Source: Hypomesus transpacificus (lineage: Eukaryota > Chordata > Actinopteri > Osmeriformes > Osmeridae). Taken from it: a stretch of DNA of 64,000 bases. Positions 44,840 to 56,500 of the stretch are shown piece by piece. Where the stretch lies: the NCBI RefSeq assembly GCF_021917145.1, contig NC_061065.1, positions 14,363,924 through 14,427,923 of the forward strand, in the 5' to 3' direction. A model generated the notes under the pieces. The model was not told where the DNA came from. It saw nothing but the letters and a program-made list of their open reading frames with translations, and searched no databases. The translations under genes and the position numbers were made by a program. Each line of letters begins with the position of its first letter. Position 1 is the stretch's first letter.

Positions 44840-47800
44840 ATGATGGCGACAGAGGTTCAGAGCGGCGACCTCAACAATGGCAGTTCTAGCCGGCTCGAGG
44901 TCTCAATCGACGGCCTCACCCTTAGTCCCGACCCCGAGGGTGAGCAAGAACAGGTCACGGAACCTGACCCAGAGTTGGCAGAGCAGAGGACCGAGGAGCA
45001 GACAGCCACCGATGGCGAGGATGGAGAGGAGGGCGAGACTGCCAAATCCACGATAGAGAGGAAATGGGGCTTTCCTTTGCTGGAGCTTTACGGACTAGCG
45101 CTGAAATTCTTCAAAGGTATAGGCTGTAGTTACTGTGTATTCCAATTTGGGGACTACACAAGGCATATTGAAATGGCAATCGTGTTTCACCCAGGACAAA
45201 CGTAATACCTAGTAGCCTATGTTGGCCAGTAAACGTTTGTGCATGCTAGGTAGCTAGCAGTCGGATCTGATTGCAAACATGGGTTGTTAGGCTAGGCTAG
45301 TTAGCCACAAGAGTATTCATTGCTACCCCAATACATTCTTATAATAACGTTACAGTAGCTGCTACCTTGCTCTAGTATAACATTAAGTGTCAAAACCAAG
45401 TACCAATCGAGTTTGATTAATTCCATCCACTTAATATGGTGCCATACATCCACATAACATGCTTACCAAGATAGCTAGACGAGCATACGTAGGCTAGTGG
45501 CGCTAATTAAATTCGCTTCTAAATCGAAATTCTGTCTAGCTAGCTGGTCAGCTGCCTATTAGAGATTAAGTTGATGAAATCCTAGATTAACGTATCCTAA
45601 AGCTTCGACAATCTTAAATGATGTAGATGAGTGTAGGAGACATTAACTTGAAGCATTAATCAAAGTGGCCACGTAGTAACCGACTGTATGGTGACCCAGA
45701 AGCTTGTTTGGTAGGTTGTTAGAAGACACGCACACCCATCTGTCATTCATGGCCCTGCCACCATGGAGGGAGTGTTACTTTACAATCTCGCTCCCTACAC
45801 ATACTTGTCCCAACGCCATTATAAACAGACACGACACACGATCACACACATCAGACAGCGACACAAAATGATTGCCTGTACCATTCATTAGGTTTTCAAG
45901 CATTAACCGTGTGTAGGGTAGTTTTTCGAAGCTAGTTCTTGATTAACCCTAGGCTACAGACATGAACGTTTATGGATGTTTTACTGTATAATTGAGGTCT
46001 GAAAGCCTGTTCATCTGTAGCTTTCCTACGTGTTAAGTGCTCCAATCAACGGGAAAGTGCAAGTACATCTTTCCTTCTAAGTGATCCAATGTGCATACTG
46101 TATATTTCACAGCCAATGGAATAAACTGGAAAAGGGGTCTGAGCCTGTAATGCTCATGTTTCAGACACATCTCCATTCACATTCCCTGCATGTCTGTTAA
46201 TGTCCGGGTGTAAGTGAGCTTGTACCATCTATGGCCGTGTATCACTACTACTCATCGAGCATTGGCCTTACAGGACAGAGATAGGAGAAAGGTAACTGCT
46301 AAGTCATCGACATAAAGTGAGAGGGCCAATAGTGTGTACTCTAAAAAGAATGATGCGAGCATGTCATTCTTTAGTTTAATTCTTTAATTCTTTAGTAGGA
46401 AGAAGCCACAGCTAAGGAGCAATCCATCCATGTTGTGTGTTGACAAAATAAACATCTCAGTGTTATGTTGGATTGGAATGGAGCAGTACAAGAACTGGGC
46501 CTATGGTGGTCCTTTCTTTAATTAGCCTCATTGTTAAATGTGTGGGAAACTGCTAATCACTTCAGACAATGTGCAAACCGGTTCTAAATGCGGGTTCGCC
46601 GATTAAGTTACTCCCACAAGTTTGACCCTAAGGGTATTTCCCATATAAACATATATTGTAACTTGTTATTTGACCTGTTTTGATAGAGGCCCGGGGCAAT
46701 ACAAACCCAATGTCCGACATGCAAAGATGATTGTTTCTGACATTAATTCACTATCTATGGTAACTCAGTGTCATAGTTAGTCCCCACAAGTCCTGTAGGA
46801 ACTAACTAGCTATAACCCATTAACTGCATTTCAGGGTTTGTCTAGAGAATTTTTTATTTTTACATATCAGTTATGTGGACACTACAACAATGACGTCTCC
46901 ATTAAATCGGTGTTGAGTTTAGAACTCTGCTGTGTGGTTCTCCTCAGACAAAGATGGCAAGGCCTTCCACCCCACCTACGAGGAGAAGCTCCGCTTGGTG
47001 GCGCTGCACAAGCAGGTGTTGCTGGGGCCCTACAACCCGGAAGCCTCCCCTGAAGTTGGCTTCTTTGATGTTCTGGGCAACGACCGCAGGTAAACAGTCT
47101 CAAGGAGGGAGGGAGTGAAGGAGCGGAGGAGGGCTTGGCTGCCTGTGTGTGTGTGTGATCTTTGATCTCTGGTGTAGGCTTCAGCCAATGTGCTGTGCTG
47201 TGGTTTAGGAACACTGCAGGAAATGCAAGGAGCAGAGCTTTTCCTATCCTCACCATGCTATCAGTACTTTAAGCAAGTCAGCAACTCGCGCTCACATTTC
47301 CAGTCCCTGTTCTGGCTGAAGGGTTGGAGAGTTCAGAAAGTCAGCAGATGTTCTTTTAACCACATCCTAAGTCTACGCTGAAACCTCACCACTGACTCCC
47401 TCGCCATCTCTCTTTTGTTTTTTTGTTGTATTGTCCATTTCTTGTCCTTTCCTCCAGGAAAGAGTGGGCCACCTTAGGGAACATGGAGAAGGAGGAGGCC
47501 ATGGTGGAGTTTGTCAAGCTGTTAAATAAGTGCTGCAACCTGTTTGCCCCCTACGTCACGTCCCACCAGATCGAGAAGGAGGAGCAGGAGAGGAAACGGT
47601 GAGCTCCGGCAGCTCAGGGCCAGAGTGTTCCACTGCACATCTGAAGGTCGCTGCTTCAGATCACAATCAGAAAGGGATGGTGCTTTGGCAGGAAGGAGCA
47701 TACAATAAACATATAGGAATCTTAAATTTAAATATGTGGTCTAACTATACTAAGGGTACATAAACTAGCAATACGAAGTGGAATAGAATTAAAATATACA

Positions 47801-50267
47801 ATAAAATAAATCTCCCCCCTGTACGACACTTTGGATTAATCCACTCAAATCTGCTAAATTGACAAATTGTTATTATACGCCACACACAGATTTCAAATGA
47901 AGCTGTGCAGTCAATGCTACTTTAGTGTGCGAGAGACATCTGGCGATGCGAGCCGATCGAAATAGCTGGCACCGTTTCCTGTGCTTCCTAAATACACTCT
48001 GTATACAATTAGAAGTACATACCAGTGTAAATGTACAGAGATAGCAGCCAAAGGTGAAACCCGAACTTGACCTTGTGTGTGTGTGTGTGTCCAGTGGTCA
48101 TTGAGCTGCCATCTCACAAACGCGTGTCTGTTGCGCCGGTGTTTCCCCCCGCCTCAGGAGGGACGAGGAGGAGCGTCAGCGCAGGGAGGAGGAGGAGAGG
48201 GAGCGCCGGCGGCAGGAGGAGGAGACGCGGAGGCGGGAGGACGAGGACAAACTGAAACGGGCGGAGGAAGACCGGAGGCAGGCCGAGGAGGAGAGGCTAC
48301 GGGTGGAGCAACAGAAGTACGTGTGTGTGTGTGTGTGTGAAGGTGCCAGGGATCATCCGTGCTCCTCTCTCCACACCTGCACCTCTCTGCGTTTGGTATT
48401 CTCCCTTTCATCTGCACCTTTTTAAAATGGTATTTTTTTGATCAAATCAGACAGCAGATCATGGCGGCTCTGAACGCCCAGACGGCGGTGCAGTTCCAGC
48501 AGTACGCTGCCCAGCAGTACCCCGACAGCTCAGAGCAGCAGCTGGGCCTCATCAGACAGCTGCAGGAGCAGCACTACCAGCAGTACATGCAGCAGCTCTA
48601 CCAGGTCCAACTAGCCCAGCAGCAGGTACACACACACATACTGTACAAGAAACAAACATACTCAAAACAACTCACTGCCCCACACAGCCACTAATCACCC
48701 CCCCCCCCTTGCAGGCGGCGTTCCAGAAGCAGCAGGAAGATGCGGTGGCCCAGGCCACCCTGGAGGCCGGTGGAGAGCCGCCTGCTGCTGCTGCTGTTGT
48801 TGCCGCTGTGGCGTCCCCCCCCGCCGTGGCAGCGCCCCCTGCTGGAGAGGAGGCCCCCACGCTCAATGGCCAGTCAGACTCGCACTCGGAGAGCATGGAG
48901 ATGGAGCCGGAACCTGAGCCCGCTGACGAGGTCACGGAGAATGGGCCGATCAGTACAGGTAGAACACACACACACACACAGAGGGCTTTGTTCCGAGCCA
49001 GAAACTCTAGACGTATCCCCTTGTGGTCTTGTCGATGGAAGGAGAGGTTATAAGTAGGTGAAAGTGATCTCTCCCCCAGCTCGTACTGTCTACGAGGAGT
49101 CGCCATTATCCATGCTGCACATGCAGGATTGTGAAGGGTGCAGATTTGGAATGGAGCCGTGTAGCTAGTCTCATTCATAAGTAATAGCGTCTTTCTTTAT
49201 TGGACTGTCTATTGTCTACCAGTATCACATGCAGACACAAGATGTTTTGGGAAGCATGATGACAACTAGTATCACATGCAGACACAAGATGTTTTGGGAA
49301 GCATGATGTAAAAAAACTCTTCAAACTTTTTTTTTAATCATCTAACCTTCCCACTGTCTCTTTTTGTGTCCCCCCCCTCCCTCCCCCAATTGCCCTCCCT
49401 CGCTCGCTCGCTCCCTCGCTCCCTCCCTCCTGCCTGAGTGCGGCTACTTAGACCAACACTTGTACTATTGTTTTTGTTGATTTTATGTAAAGCACTTAGA
49501 GCTGCAATTCTTGTATGAAAAGTGCTATATAAATAAAGTCTAACTTACTTATTTACTCTCCCTCTCTCCCTCCCTCTCTCTTTCTCTCGTTCGCCCCCCT
49601 TCTTTCTCACCTCCCTCCCCCGCCCTCCCTCCAGCAGGCCCCGACTCCCCGCCCGTCATCGCGGCGCCCTCCATGTGGACGCGCCCCCAGATCAAGGACT
49701 TCAAGGAGAAGATCCGCCAGGACGTGGACAGCGTGATCACGGTGGGCCGGGGCGAGGTGGTGACGGTGCGCGTGCCCACGCACGAGGAGGGCTCCTACCT
49801 CTTCTGGGAGTTTGCCACCGACCACTACGACATCGGCTTCGGCGTCTTCTTCGAGTGGACGGACGCGGCCAACGCCTCTGTCAGCGTGCACGTCAGCGAG
49901 TCCAGCGACGAGGACGAGGACGAGGACGGTAAGCGCGCTCTCGCAACCCCCCCCCCCCCTCCCCCCCTAGAGGAAGGCGCCGTAGGGGCGTCATAAGCGC
50001 CGAACGTAGTAAAACCCGAAACGCCTTCCGCTGCTTCCGACCCCCTCCGCAGGCGACCCCCCCAGCGAGGAGGAGAAGGCCAAGAAGGAGGCGGGCAAGC
50101 CCCAGGTGGACGAGATCGTGCCCGTGTACAGGCGGGATTGTCACGAGGAGGTGTACGCCGGCAGCCACCAGTACCCGGGCCGCGGAGTCTACCTGCTCAA
50201 GTTTGACAACTCCTACTCTCTGTGGCGCTCGAAGAGCGTCTACTACAGGGTCTACTACACCAGATAA
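44840..50267 (+). CDS. acbd3: Acyl-CoA-binding domain protein 3 (Golgi, GCP60), complete, 8 exons
   Basis: Golgi scaffold that binds golgins and recruits PI4KB. Exons 44840-45116, 46948-47089, 47458-47598, 48158-48316, 48451-48625, 48715-48958, 49635-49928, 50053-50267; 1647 nt, 548 aa (human 528). The N-terminal third is acidic and low-complexity. The ACBP domain starts [17 protein letters not shown], continues [20 protein letters not shown] and [20 protein letters not shown], and ends [21 protein letters not shown] charged E/R coiled-coil segment (exon 4) and a Gln-rich segment (exon 5) follow. The C-terminal GOLD domain begins near [20 protein letters not shown] and includes [31 protein letters not shown], an acidic [10 protein letters not shown] loop and [20 protein letters not shown] to the final YYRVYYTR. 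The exon 7 acceptor is a NAGNAG (cagcag), so a one-residue variant is possible. Two methionines at the start; the first is taken. Confidence 0.96.
47665..47813. repeat. Dispersed repeat, family A, copy 3 (internal deletion), in an acbd3 intron
   Basis: 'aatcagaaagggatg' jumps straight to 'gtgctttggcaggaagg' and then follows copy 2 through 'aacatataggaatcttaaat' and 'aactagcaatacgaagtgga'. The sequence just before (47611-47664, 'gcagctcagggccagagtgt') resembles a tRNA-derived SINE head. Confidence 0.75.
49221..49308. repeat. 41-bp direct repeat in an acbd3 intron
   Basis: 'agtatcacatgcagacacaa' through 'gggaagcatgatg' occurs at 49221-49261 and again, with no mismatch, at 49268-49308, separated by 6 bp. 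Confidence 0.93.
49440..49548 (+). repeat. Dispersed fish repeat 3' end in an acbd3 intron
   Basis: 'ttatgtaaagcacttagagc' and 'aaagtgctatataaataaag' are a well-known fish repeat ending (SINE or LINE tail). It lies in a pyrimidine-rich part of the intron. Confidence 0.55.
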
Positions 50268-52705
50268 ACCTGGGGACAGACTGAGAGATGTGGCACGTGT
50301 GTGTGTGTGTGGGAGAGGGGGTGGTCTGTGTGAGTAAACGGTGTGTGTGTGTGTGTGTGTTTGAAAGTGGGAGGCGAGGAGGGGAGAGGAGGAGGGGAGG
50401 ATGCCACAGGAAGTGTTCTGGACGACACCACCAGAGGGGGACGAAGAGACGCACCCGGAGCCTTAGTTAGAAGACGGGACTGTGGGTTTGTGGTTTTGTG
50501 TGTGTGTGTTTCTTTGTGTGTGTGAATACATGTGGGAGTCCAGGGGGAGAGTTATTCCTTCAGTGTATTCGCTCGCTCCTTTTCTCCGAGTCTTGGACTA
50601 CTCCAAGACTCGGGTCTCTTGTGTTTCTCCCCCACTGTCCGGCAACCCCCCCTCCCCCCCAGCCTGTTGTCTTACGGGTGCTGCTTCTGTCTGAGTGAAG
50701 CTGATTAGCGTGAATACGAATGTGGCCAGCCCATTGAAGGGTTCATGTGAGCCAAACGTCCAGCCGAAGATACGCAGGCATACTACAGCACCTAGGCCTT
50801 TGGTCTAGAGAACAGCCCCTCTTCGGCCCCCAGGAGGTCACACACTTTGAAATGGGATGGAGTCTCTGCACCCAGTCACATCGCCAGTGGCAACACAACA
50901 GTGGAATAGAGTTCGGCCCAGTCCCAAACTTGCCGCTAGCCTCTATATCTCGTACATTTGACATCTGACTAGAATTGGACAGTTGTTAGCAGTTCACATG
51001 TCACCTCAGTTACAATACGTTAAAGCCGTTACCCGTTTTCTTTCCTGCTAGAAAAATCCTCTCTGACATGCAGTGTGCTAGAGTAGGGGCCAGTCGTTCA
51101 GCGGTTGCGTTGGGTTCTGGTTGGGCTTGGGGGTTTGGGACTGGCAGTGGGAAGAGTGGGGAGTTGTCTGACTCGTCCGGTGAAGGTCTTGTAAAGTCGG
51201 GCATCTCTAAAGAACGCGGAACGGGGCGAGGTTGTTCAAAAGCATTTAATACATATTTATTATCCTCCCTTTCGTGTAGAATAGGTATACATATTTTTGT
51301 TGTGTCCGCACGTTGCTCTATCGGTGTACTTCATCTCCAGACAGGAAGCCCTGTGTTGCAAGAGTCCACAAGGATGGTTTCCAATACTTGTAATGTTACC
51401 TTTTCCATGTTACCTTTCCTTTGTGTCTACTGCTAAACAACCTCACACCTTTTAAATGACCATGGCGGTCAGGAGACGAGGTCAGGAGTCCGGTCGTGGT
51501 ATTGGAACACATCTGCTGTGTGGTCTTAGGACCGTGGGCTCTGTTGACCACTGAAGGTTGTGGAGTGGTCAACCAGATTTTGGACCCGTAACTGACAGCT
51601 AACAAGATGTCCTGCCTTTTCCTTTGGTCGTGTCACTGTTACATTATCTGTCAGTACTCCCACAGTGGAACAACTAGTATTTGCTGGATTCCTGGATTGA
51701 TCTCTTCATTTCTATGGATGGATTCAGATGGTCATCTCAAATATAACATGACTAAGTTCTATCACTAACCCAGAGATAATCTAGGTCTCATGTCATTGGT
51801 CAAGCTATCAGTTATTAACCACGTTTTTGTTTTGGACCTCCTTAAGCTGGTTTTGAAGTCGTTACGATCTCTAGTTGTTTGTTTCTTTGCCATGCGTTGT
51901 GTTGTCCAGATTGCTCACAACCCCGTCATCTGCATGCTTTGTTCATCACTTGAAGTCAGAGACATCCACCAGGGGGTGTTGGAGTCACTTTGACGTGTGC
52001 TTCACCTCCTGAGAGACTCATGGTTGGAGAAGAAGCTGTTTTGGGGAATTGGAACCCTGTTCAGGAAGACGTTCCAATTCCCAATCCCTGATTGGGTTTC
52101 AGAATGTGAGACTTCCCACTAACACTCATTTACCATGATTTGACGGTGTTCATAATTGGCGTTCGGTGAATTCAGGCAGGAGCCAATACTCAGTTAGACC
52201 CCGGGCTGATTCCAGTCCACGCACTAGCGCCCTCTGCTGGACTTGTCTGATGGTGGAATCGTTTGCGTCAGGATAGGAATTCGGTTTCGGTTCTGTAAAT
52301 GTCCCAGAATGCCACTTGCCATGGTGAAATCAAGGCTTGGAGACGGGTATCCAAAACTGAGCTCCCTCAATGTGTAATGTTTATTTACTTCTTCTGAGTC
52401 ACCAAATGGTAAAGGATTGATTGAGATTGTTTAAGCCTTGTTTGTAAATAATTATATAAATGGGTTTATGTGTGGGTTGTAAACTTTGAAGATGACCATA
52501 GGTTGAGCATTGATGCACTATAAAGTATAATGAATGAGAATATAATGTACATTTTAACCCAAAACGGAACGTTTGAAATGAAGAATGCTCAAACCGATTG
52601 ACTATGACATGACAGAGAAGCTCATCTTTTTGTATTGCTTTAACTCATTTTGATCTATATGGGTTTGAGGATTTCTTGGGCATATATTTAATCTTGATTA
52701 AACCT
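50268..52705 (+). other. acbd3 3' untranslated region (probable) with poly(A) signal
   Basis: About 2.4 kb without another gene. It opens with GT microsatellites (50297-50360, 50500-50522). Near its end is ATTAAA at 52697-52702, followed by a 'tctgtgagtggctctttt' GU/U-rich element. The extent is inferred. Confidence 0.45.
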
Positions 52706-54356
52706 ATGTTCAACTATCTGTGAGTGGCTCTTTTACTTCCCATTTATTCACGGGTTCTGTACCTATCTTGCCAAAGTGTACCCTCATACACTTGGTTCAT
52801 ATTTATACTTTTGTATATTATGATCAAGCACAGCCACAACCGGCTGGGTGGACCGCTTTCACACAGTGATTGAAGGGAGCTTTAGTTCCATAGAAAGGAT
52901 TTTAAAATGGATGTTCAAAACACTTCAAGCTGCTCTAAACAGTTGCGATGGGTATACCTCAGTGATGAGTATTTGAGGATCTAGAAGTTTCAGGTTCAAC
53001 CCCCTTTTTTTACGTGGCTTTGGTCTGGTGAGTGGATCCATCATTATTAATCAAAAACATCTGCAATCTGTATGATTCCAGTGCAATATTGCGTGACTGT
53101 TTAACAGATCTCTGTGGTATTTTGTGGTCAAAGGATTCACCAGGTTTGTTATCTTTCTCAGCACAACCAACTGGAACACTGTACCAAAGGGAAATGACTC
53201 ATGAAAAGACAAACAGAACCAGCCATCCTGTCAACCACCCGTTCACTGCTATCTCTGTAGTCATGAGGAACAGGGCAACACTGACAGATTTATCCTCCCA
53301 AACGGTTTACATATTTTTTTTCATGATGATTTCAAATAAGAATTTCTAGAACTGTTGTTGCCAAAACGATGCTGTGATTTGTTTTGTCAGCACAGTGGCC
53401 TTGATTTAAAAAAATATGTTTTTAAATATGAATAATGTCCCCTGTCACCACTAGGGGGCATAAATACTACGTTTTAGGGTATTCAGTGGAATAAAATTCC
53501 TGATTAGAAGAGTGTCAGGAATAACCCAACTTTGTCAATTGGACATTGCTCTATTGTGTTCAGTTATTTGGACCATGCACACACAAACTGTCAGAATCTA
53601 CTATTATTTGTTTAGCCGTGGGATTTCTATGCGAGTTTGAGTGTAGTTTGCCAGGAAACACATGCAGGAATGCTGACATCAGTCTAAATGTGAAGTTTAA
53701 CGAGTGGTTCGGGTTGAAATAATTTCAGGAATGCCAGTGTATTCTACACTAAATCGATAAATCTACCTATAACTTGGCAAGAGGATCATATAACGTATGT
53801 TCTAAGAGAGGCAGTTTGTGTAGCTGCAGCCACCAGAATATAGAACGCAACATATTTACATAAGTTTCAACACAAGAACAAATAAGCAGTAGGCCTAGGC
53901 TACATCAACGGTAAGAGTCAATAGTAGGCTGGTGGCCATTTGCTCAGTGCAAATTCTTTATGGGTAGCTAAATCCAGTCCTGATTTTCCATTGAGCCGCA
54001 GCTCCATTCAAGCGAGAGTCAGGTAAACTTTTCCTCCACATCCCAAGGACGGCCTGTCGGAATCCAGTTCCAGTTGCTACAGGTGGTTCCCCTCCATGTT
54101 TTATATATACTTTTCTACTTTTTCTTCTGGGCGAGCGGTGTTTTTCTGCTGGTGTAGTTGAATATGAATAGACTTTGGAGCAACGACTCGAGTAGCCTTC
54201 ATCTGAAATCGCATCCTTTGAAAAATATGGCGGGATATAAAGATCATGTAGGTTCCCAAACAAAAACAAGATCAAAACTCTTTGTTGGATTTTAATGTAG
54301 GCTATAAAGGTACGAACAGCCGTTTTGCATTACAACCTCGCTGGATATCGTTAAAA
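52706..54356. other. Intergenic region upstream of the NHS-family gene
   Basis: No gene supported. Around 52940-53010 'cctcagtgatgagtatttga' and 'caggttcaacccc' look like a worn tRNA-derived SINE with a B-box. The last few hundred bases presumably carry the promoter and 5' untranslated region of the next gene. Confidence 0.4.
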
Positions 54357-54687
54357 ATGCCTTTCCACCAAAGAACCGTGGAGCCGCGGCGCGTGAGTAG
54401 GTTGCCCCGAAGGGATGGGACACCCGGTGAAGATGTGGGCTACGTCGTGCTGGATGGGCGCAAACTTAAGAAAAATGTACTATTTTCGTCTTTGGATGAA
54501 GTTTGCTGTCATACAATGATGAATATAATTCATCAACTTTCTGACCTATCGAGAAATGCAAGCGACATATTCCTTGGGATTGAAATGGAAGCTGGAATGG
54601 TGTTTCAAAGGTCCCGCAGGATTCAACAACGCCTGGAAACTTTACAGAATACAGTCTGCAAGTTCGACCACAAGAAAATCAAAATCC
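54357..54687 (+). CDS. NHS (Nance-Horan syndrome) family protein, first coding exon only
   Basis: The exon starts aaaATGCCTTTCC and ends at a consensus donor (aaaatcc|gtaagt), giving 110 codons plus one base (phase 1). The peptide opens MPFHQRTVEPRRVSRLP, then LFSSLDEVCCHTMMNIIHQL, SDLSRNASDIFLGIEMEAGM, VFQRSRRIQQRLETLQNTVC and FDHKKIKI. This is the N-terminal WAVE-homology domain of NHS/NHSL proteins, which act on actin dynamics and cell shape. It fits the NHSL group better than NHS itself, but I cannot pick the paralogue. No further exon is evident, so the first intron probably runs beyond the window end, as expected for this family's very long first intron. Conserved residues look intact. 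Confidence 0.8.
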
Positions 54688-55734
54688 GTAAGTACAATCA
54701 AAACAACAATGTTAGTAACTATCAACAAACGATGTCGTTGTTTGGATACTTTCTGGCTGCACAAAGCAACATTGTCGCAGCCCCAAACCAATAAGTGCAT
54801 TAATTAATGGAACATGTAAGCATTTAAGATGTAAACATCCTACAAATGTGTATGGAACTAGGCCTACTCAAGTATACTAATTGACCCATTGATCATATTT
54901 GTCCCATTACTTTTGTTACAGTGTATGATGATTTAATGTAGCCTAACAAAATATAACTAATTAAGGGCTAAAACACAAATTCTCATGAATAATTAAAAGT
55001 GATTGTGACAGATGATGTCAAAATGAAAACAGAGAGAGGGCGTGACACTGTCGCGTCAACACATGGTTGCCTATAGGAGATGGACTTAACGTTTTTCTAC
55101 GGACGTGGTTCCCGTCAAAAGTGATGGATTCCCTGCAACGCACTGACCATCTGGGCAAGCATGGGGCGCCTGTGGCGATGGCTTTAAAGCAACATTTGGA
55201 CTTCGAGGACATGCGTGTCTGTGAAGTCTGTTACTTCTGAGATGACGAGGGACAAATGAACAATGTTGTTGTGAAAAAGCATTAGCTAGGACTGCTGCAT
55301 TCACTAATGTAACCAGATCATGTTGACTAAAACGTTGATGATGTAGGCTTTGAAGCCAGCTTCTGTCACCCACGTTGAGGTGTCATTTTAGGCCTCTTTG
55401 TTTTAGTGAAATAGGTTTGGAAATTCACTGTCACTTGCTGGTTAGTGTAAGTTATTATCTTACTACTTTGATTGAGTTAAAGTGGCTCTTTTATATTCTC
55501 GAAATAGGTAAATGGATACGTCTACCTCAAAAGATAAGCTGACAAAGGCCGGATTGACCATTTGAAGTTTGCTCATAGTATTACTTATTTAATGGGCCCT
55601 CTGACCAGCCCTCTCACCCTGATCAACGTTTCGTGTGGCCGGTTAAGGGACGATCATGAGGCTGCGCCCTGACAAACTGACCCTTCTTTAGGCCTATTTA
55701 TGTCTTCATTAGTTACTGAATATAATTCAAACAG

Positions 55735-55762
55735 ACACACACACACACCCAGACCCACACCC

Positions 55763-55826
<64 letters not shown>
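55735..55826. repeat. CA microsatellite
   Basis: Long (CA)n with a few interruptions (ccca, aaac). Confidence 0.97.
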
Positions 55827-55827
<1 letters not shown>

Positions 55828-56222
55828 ATGCAGCTCCCTGAGTAATGTTGAATGATAAGTTATGCAGACAGCTTCCAGAGCTGTTTTTGTGTGACAGAGG
55901 GGAAGAGAGGGGGTTATACAGTAAGCTACATCATCTTGCACCTCCAAAAATCTGCTTAGAACCCTTTTGATAGCAGATAGCTTCTTTATGGGTCACATAG
56001 CCTTTCGGTACCAGATACTCTGCTTACTGGTTAAGGAAGTAAGAAAATACCAGGATAATACCATACAGAATATAGGCTATACACTGCTATGTGTCACTAG
56101 ATACGCCATGTACCCAATCCATTATCACCCTATTCTCCACAGGATGTATCTCAAAAGCACATTACCATGCACACACACAAATGACCATTTATCACAAACA
56201 GCTGGCAAAGGTAAACCTATCC

Positions 56223-56397
56223 TCTTACAGTGTTCAGATGTGCCCTGTCTTACAGTGTTCAGATGTGCCCTGTCTTACAGTGTTCAGATGTGCCCTGTCT
56301 TACAGTGTTCAGATGTGCCCTGTCTTACAGTGTTCAGATGTGCCCTGTCTTACAGTGTTCAGATGTGCCCTGTCTTACAGTGTTCAGATGTGCCCTG
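56223..56397. repeat. 25-bp tandem satellite, 7 copies, running into the assembly gap
   Basis: The unit 'tcttacagtgttcagatgtg' + 'ccctg' repeats exactly seven times (175 bp) without visible variation and stops three bases before the N run. The array probably continues into the gap. Confidence 0.97.
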
Positions 56398-56400
56398 GTC

Positions 56401-56500
56401 NNNNNNNNNNNNNNNNNNNNNNNNNNNNNNNNNNNNNNNNNNNNNNNNNNNNNNNNNNNNNNNNNNNNNNNNNNNNNNNNNNNNNNNNNNNNNNNNNNNN
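56401..56500. other. Assembly gap (100 N)
   Basis: Exactly 100 N, the usual placeholder for a gap of unknown length. Confidence 1.

Noticed and set aside
55654-55947. Val/Cys-rich minus-strand open frame
   Set aside because: It is the CA microsatellite read in frame.
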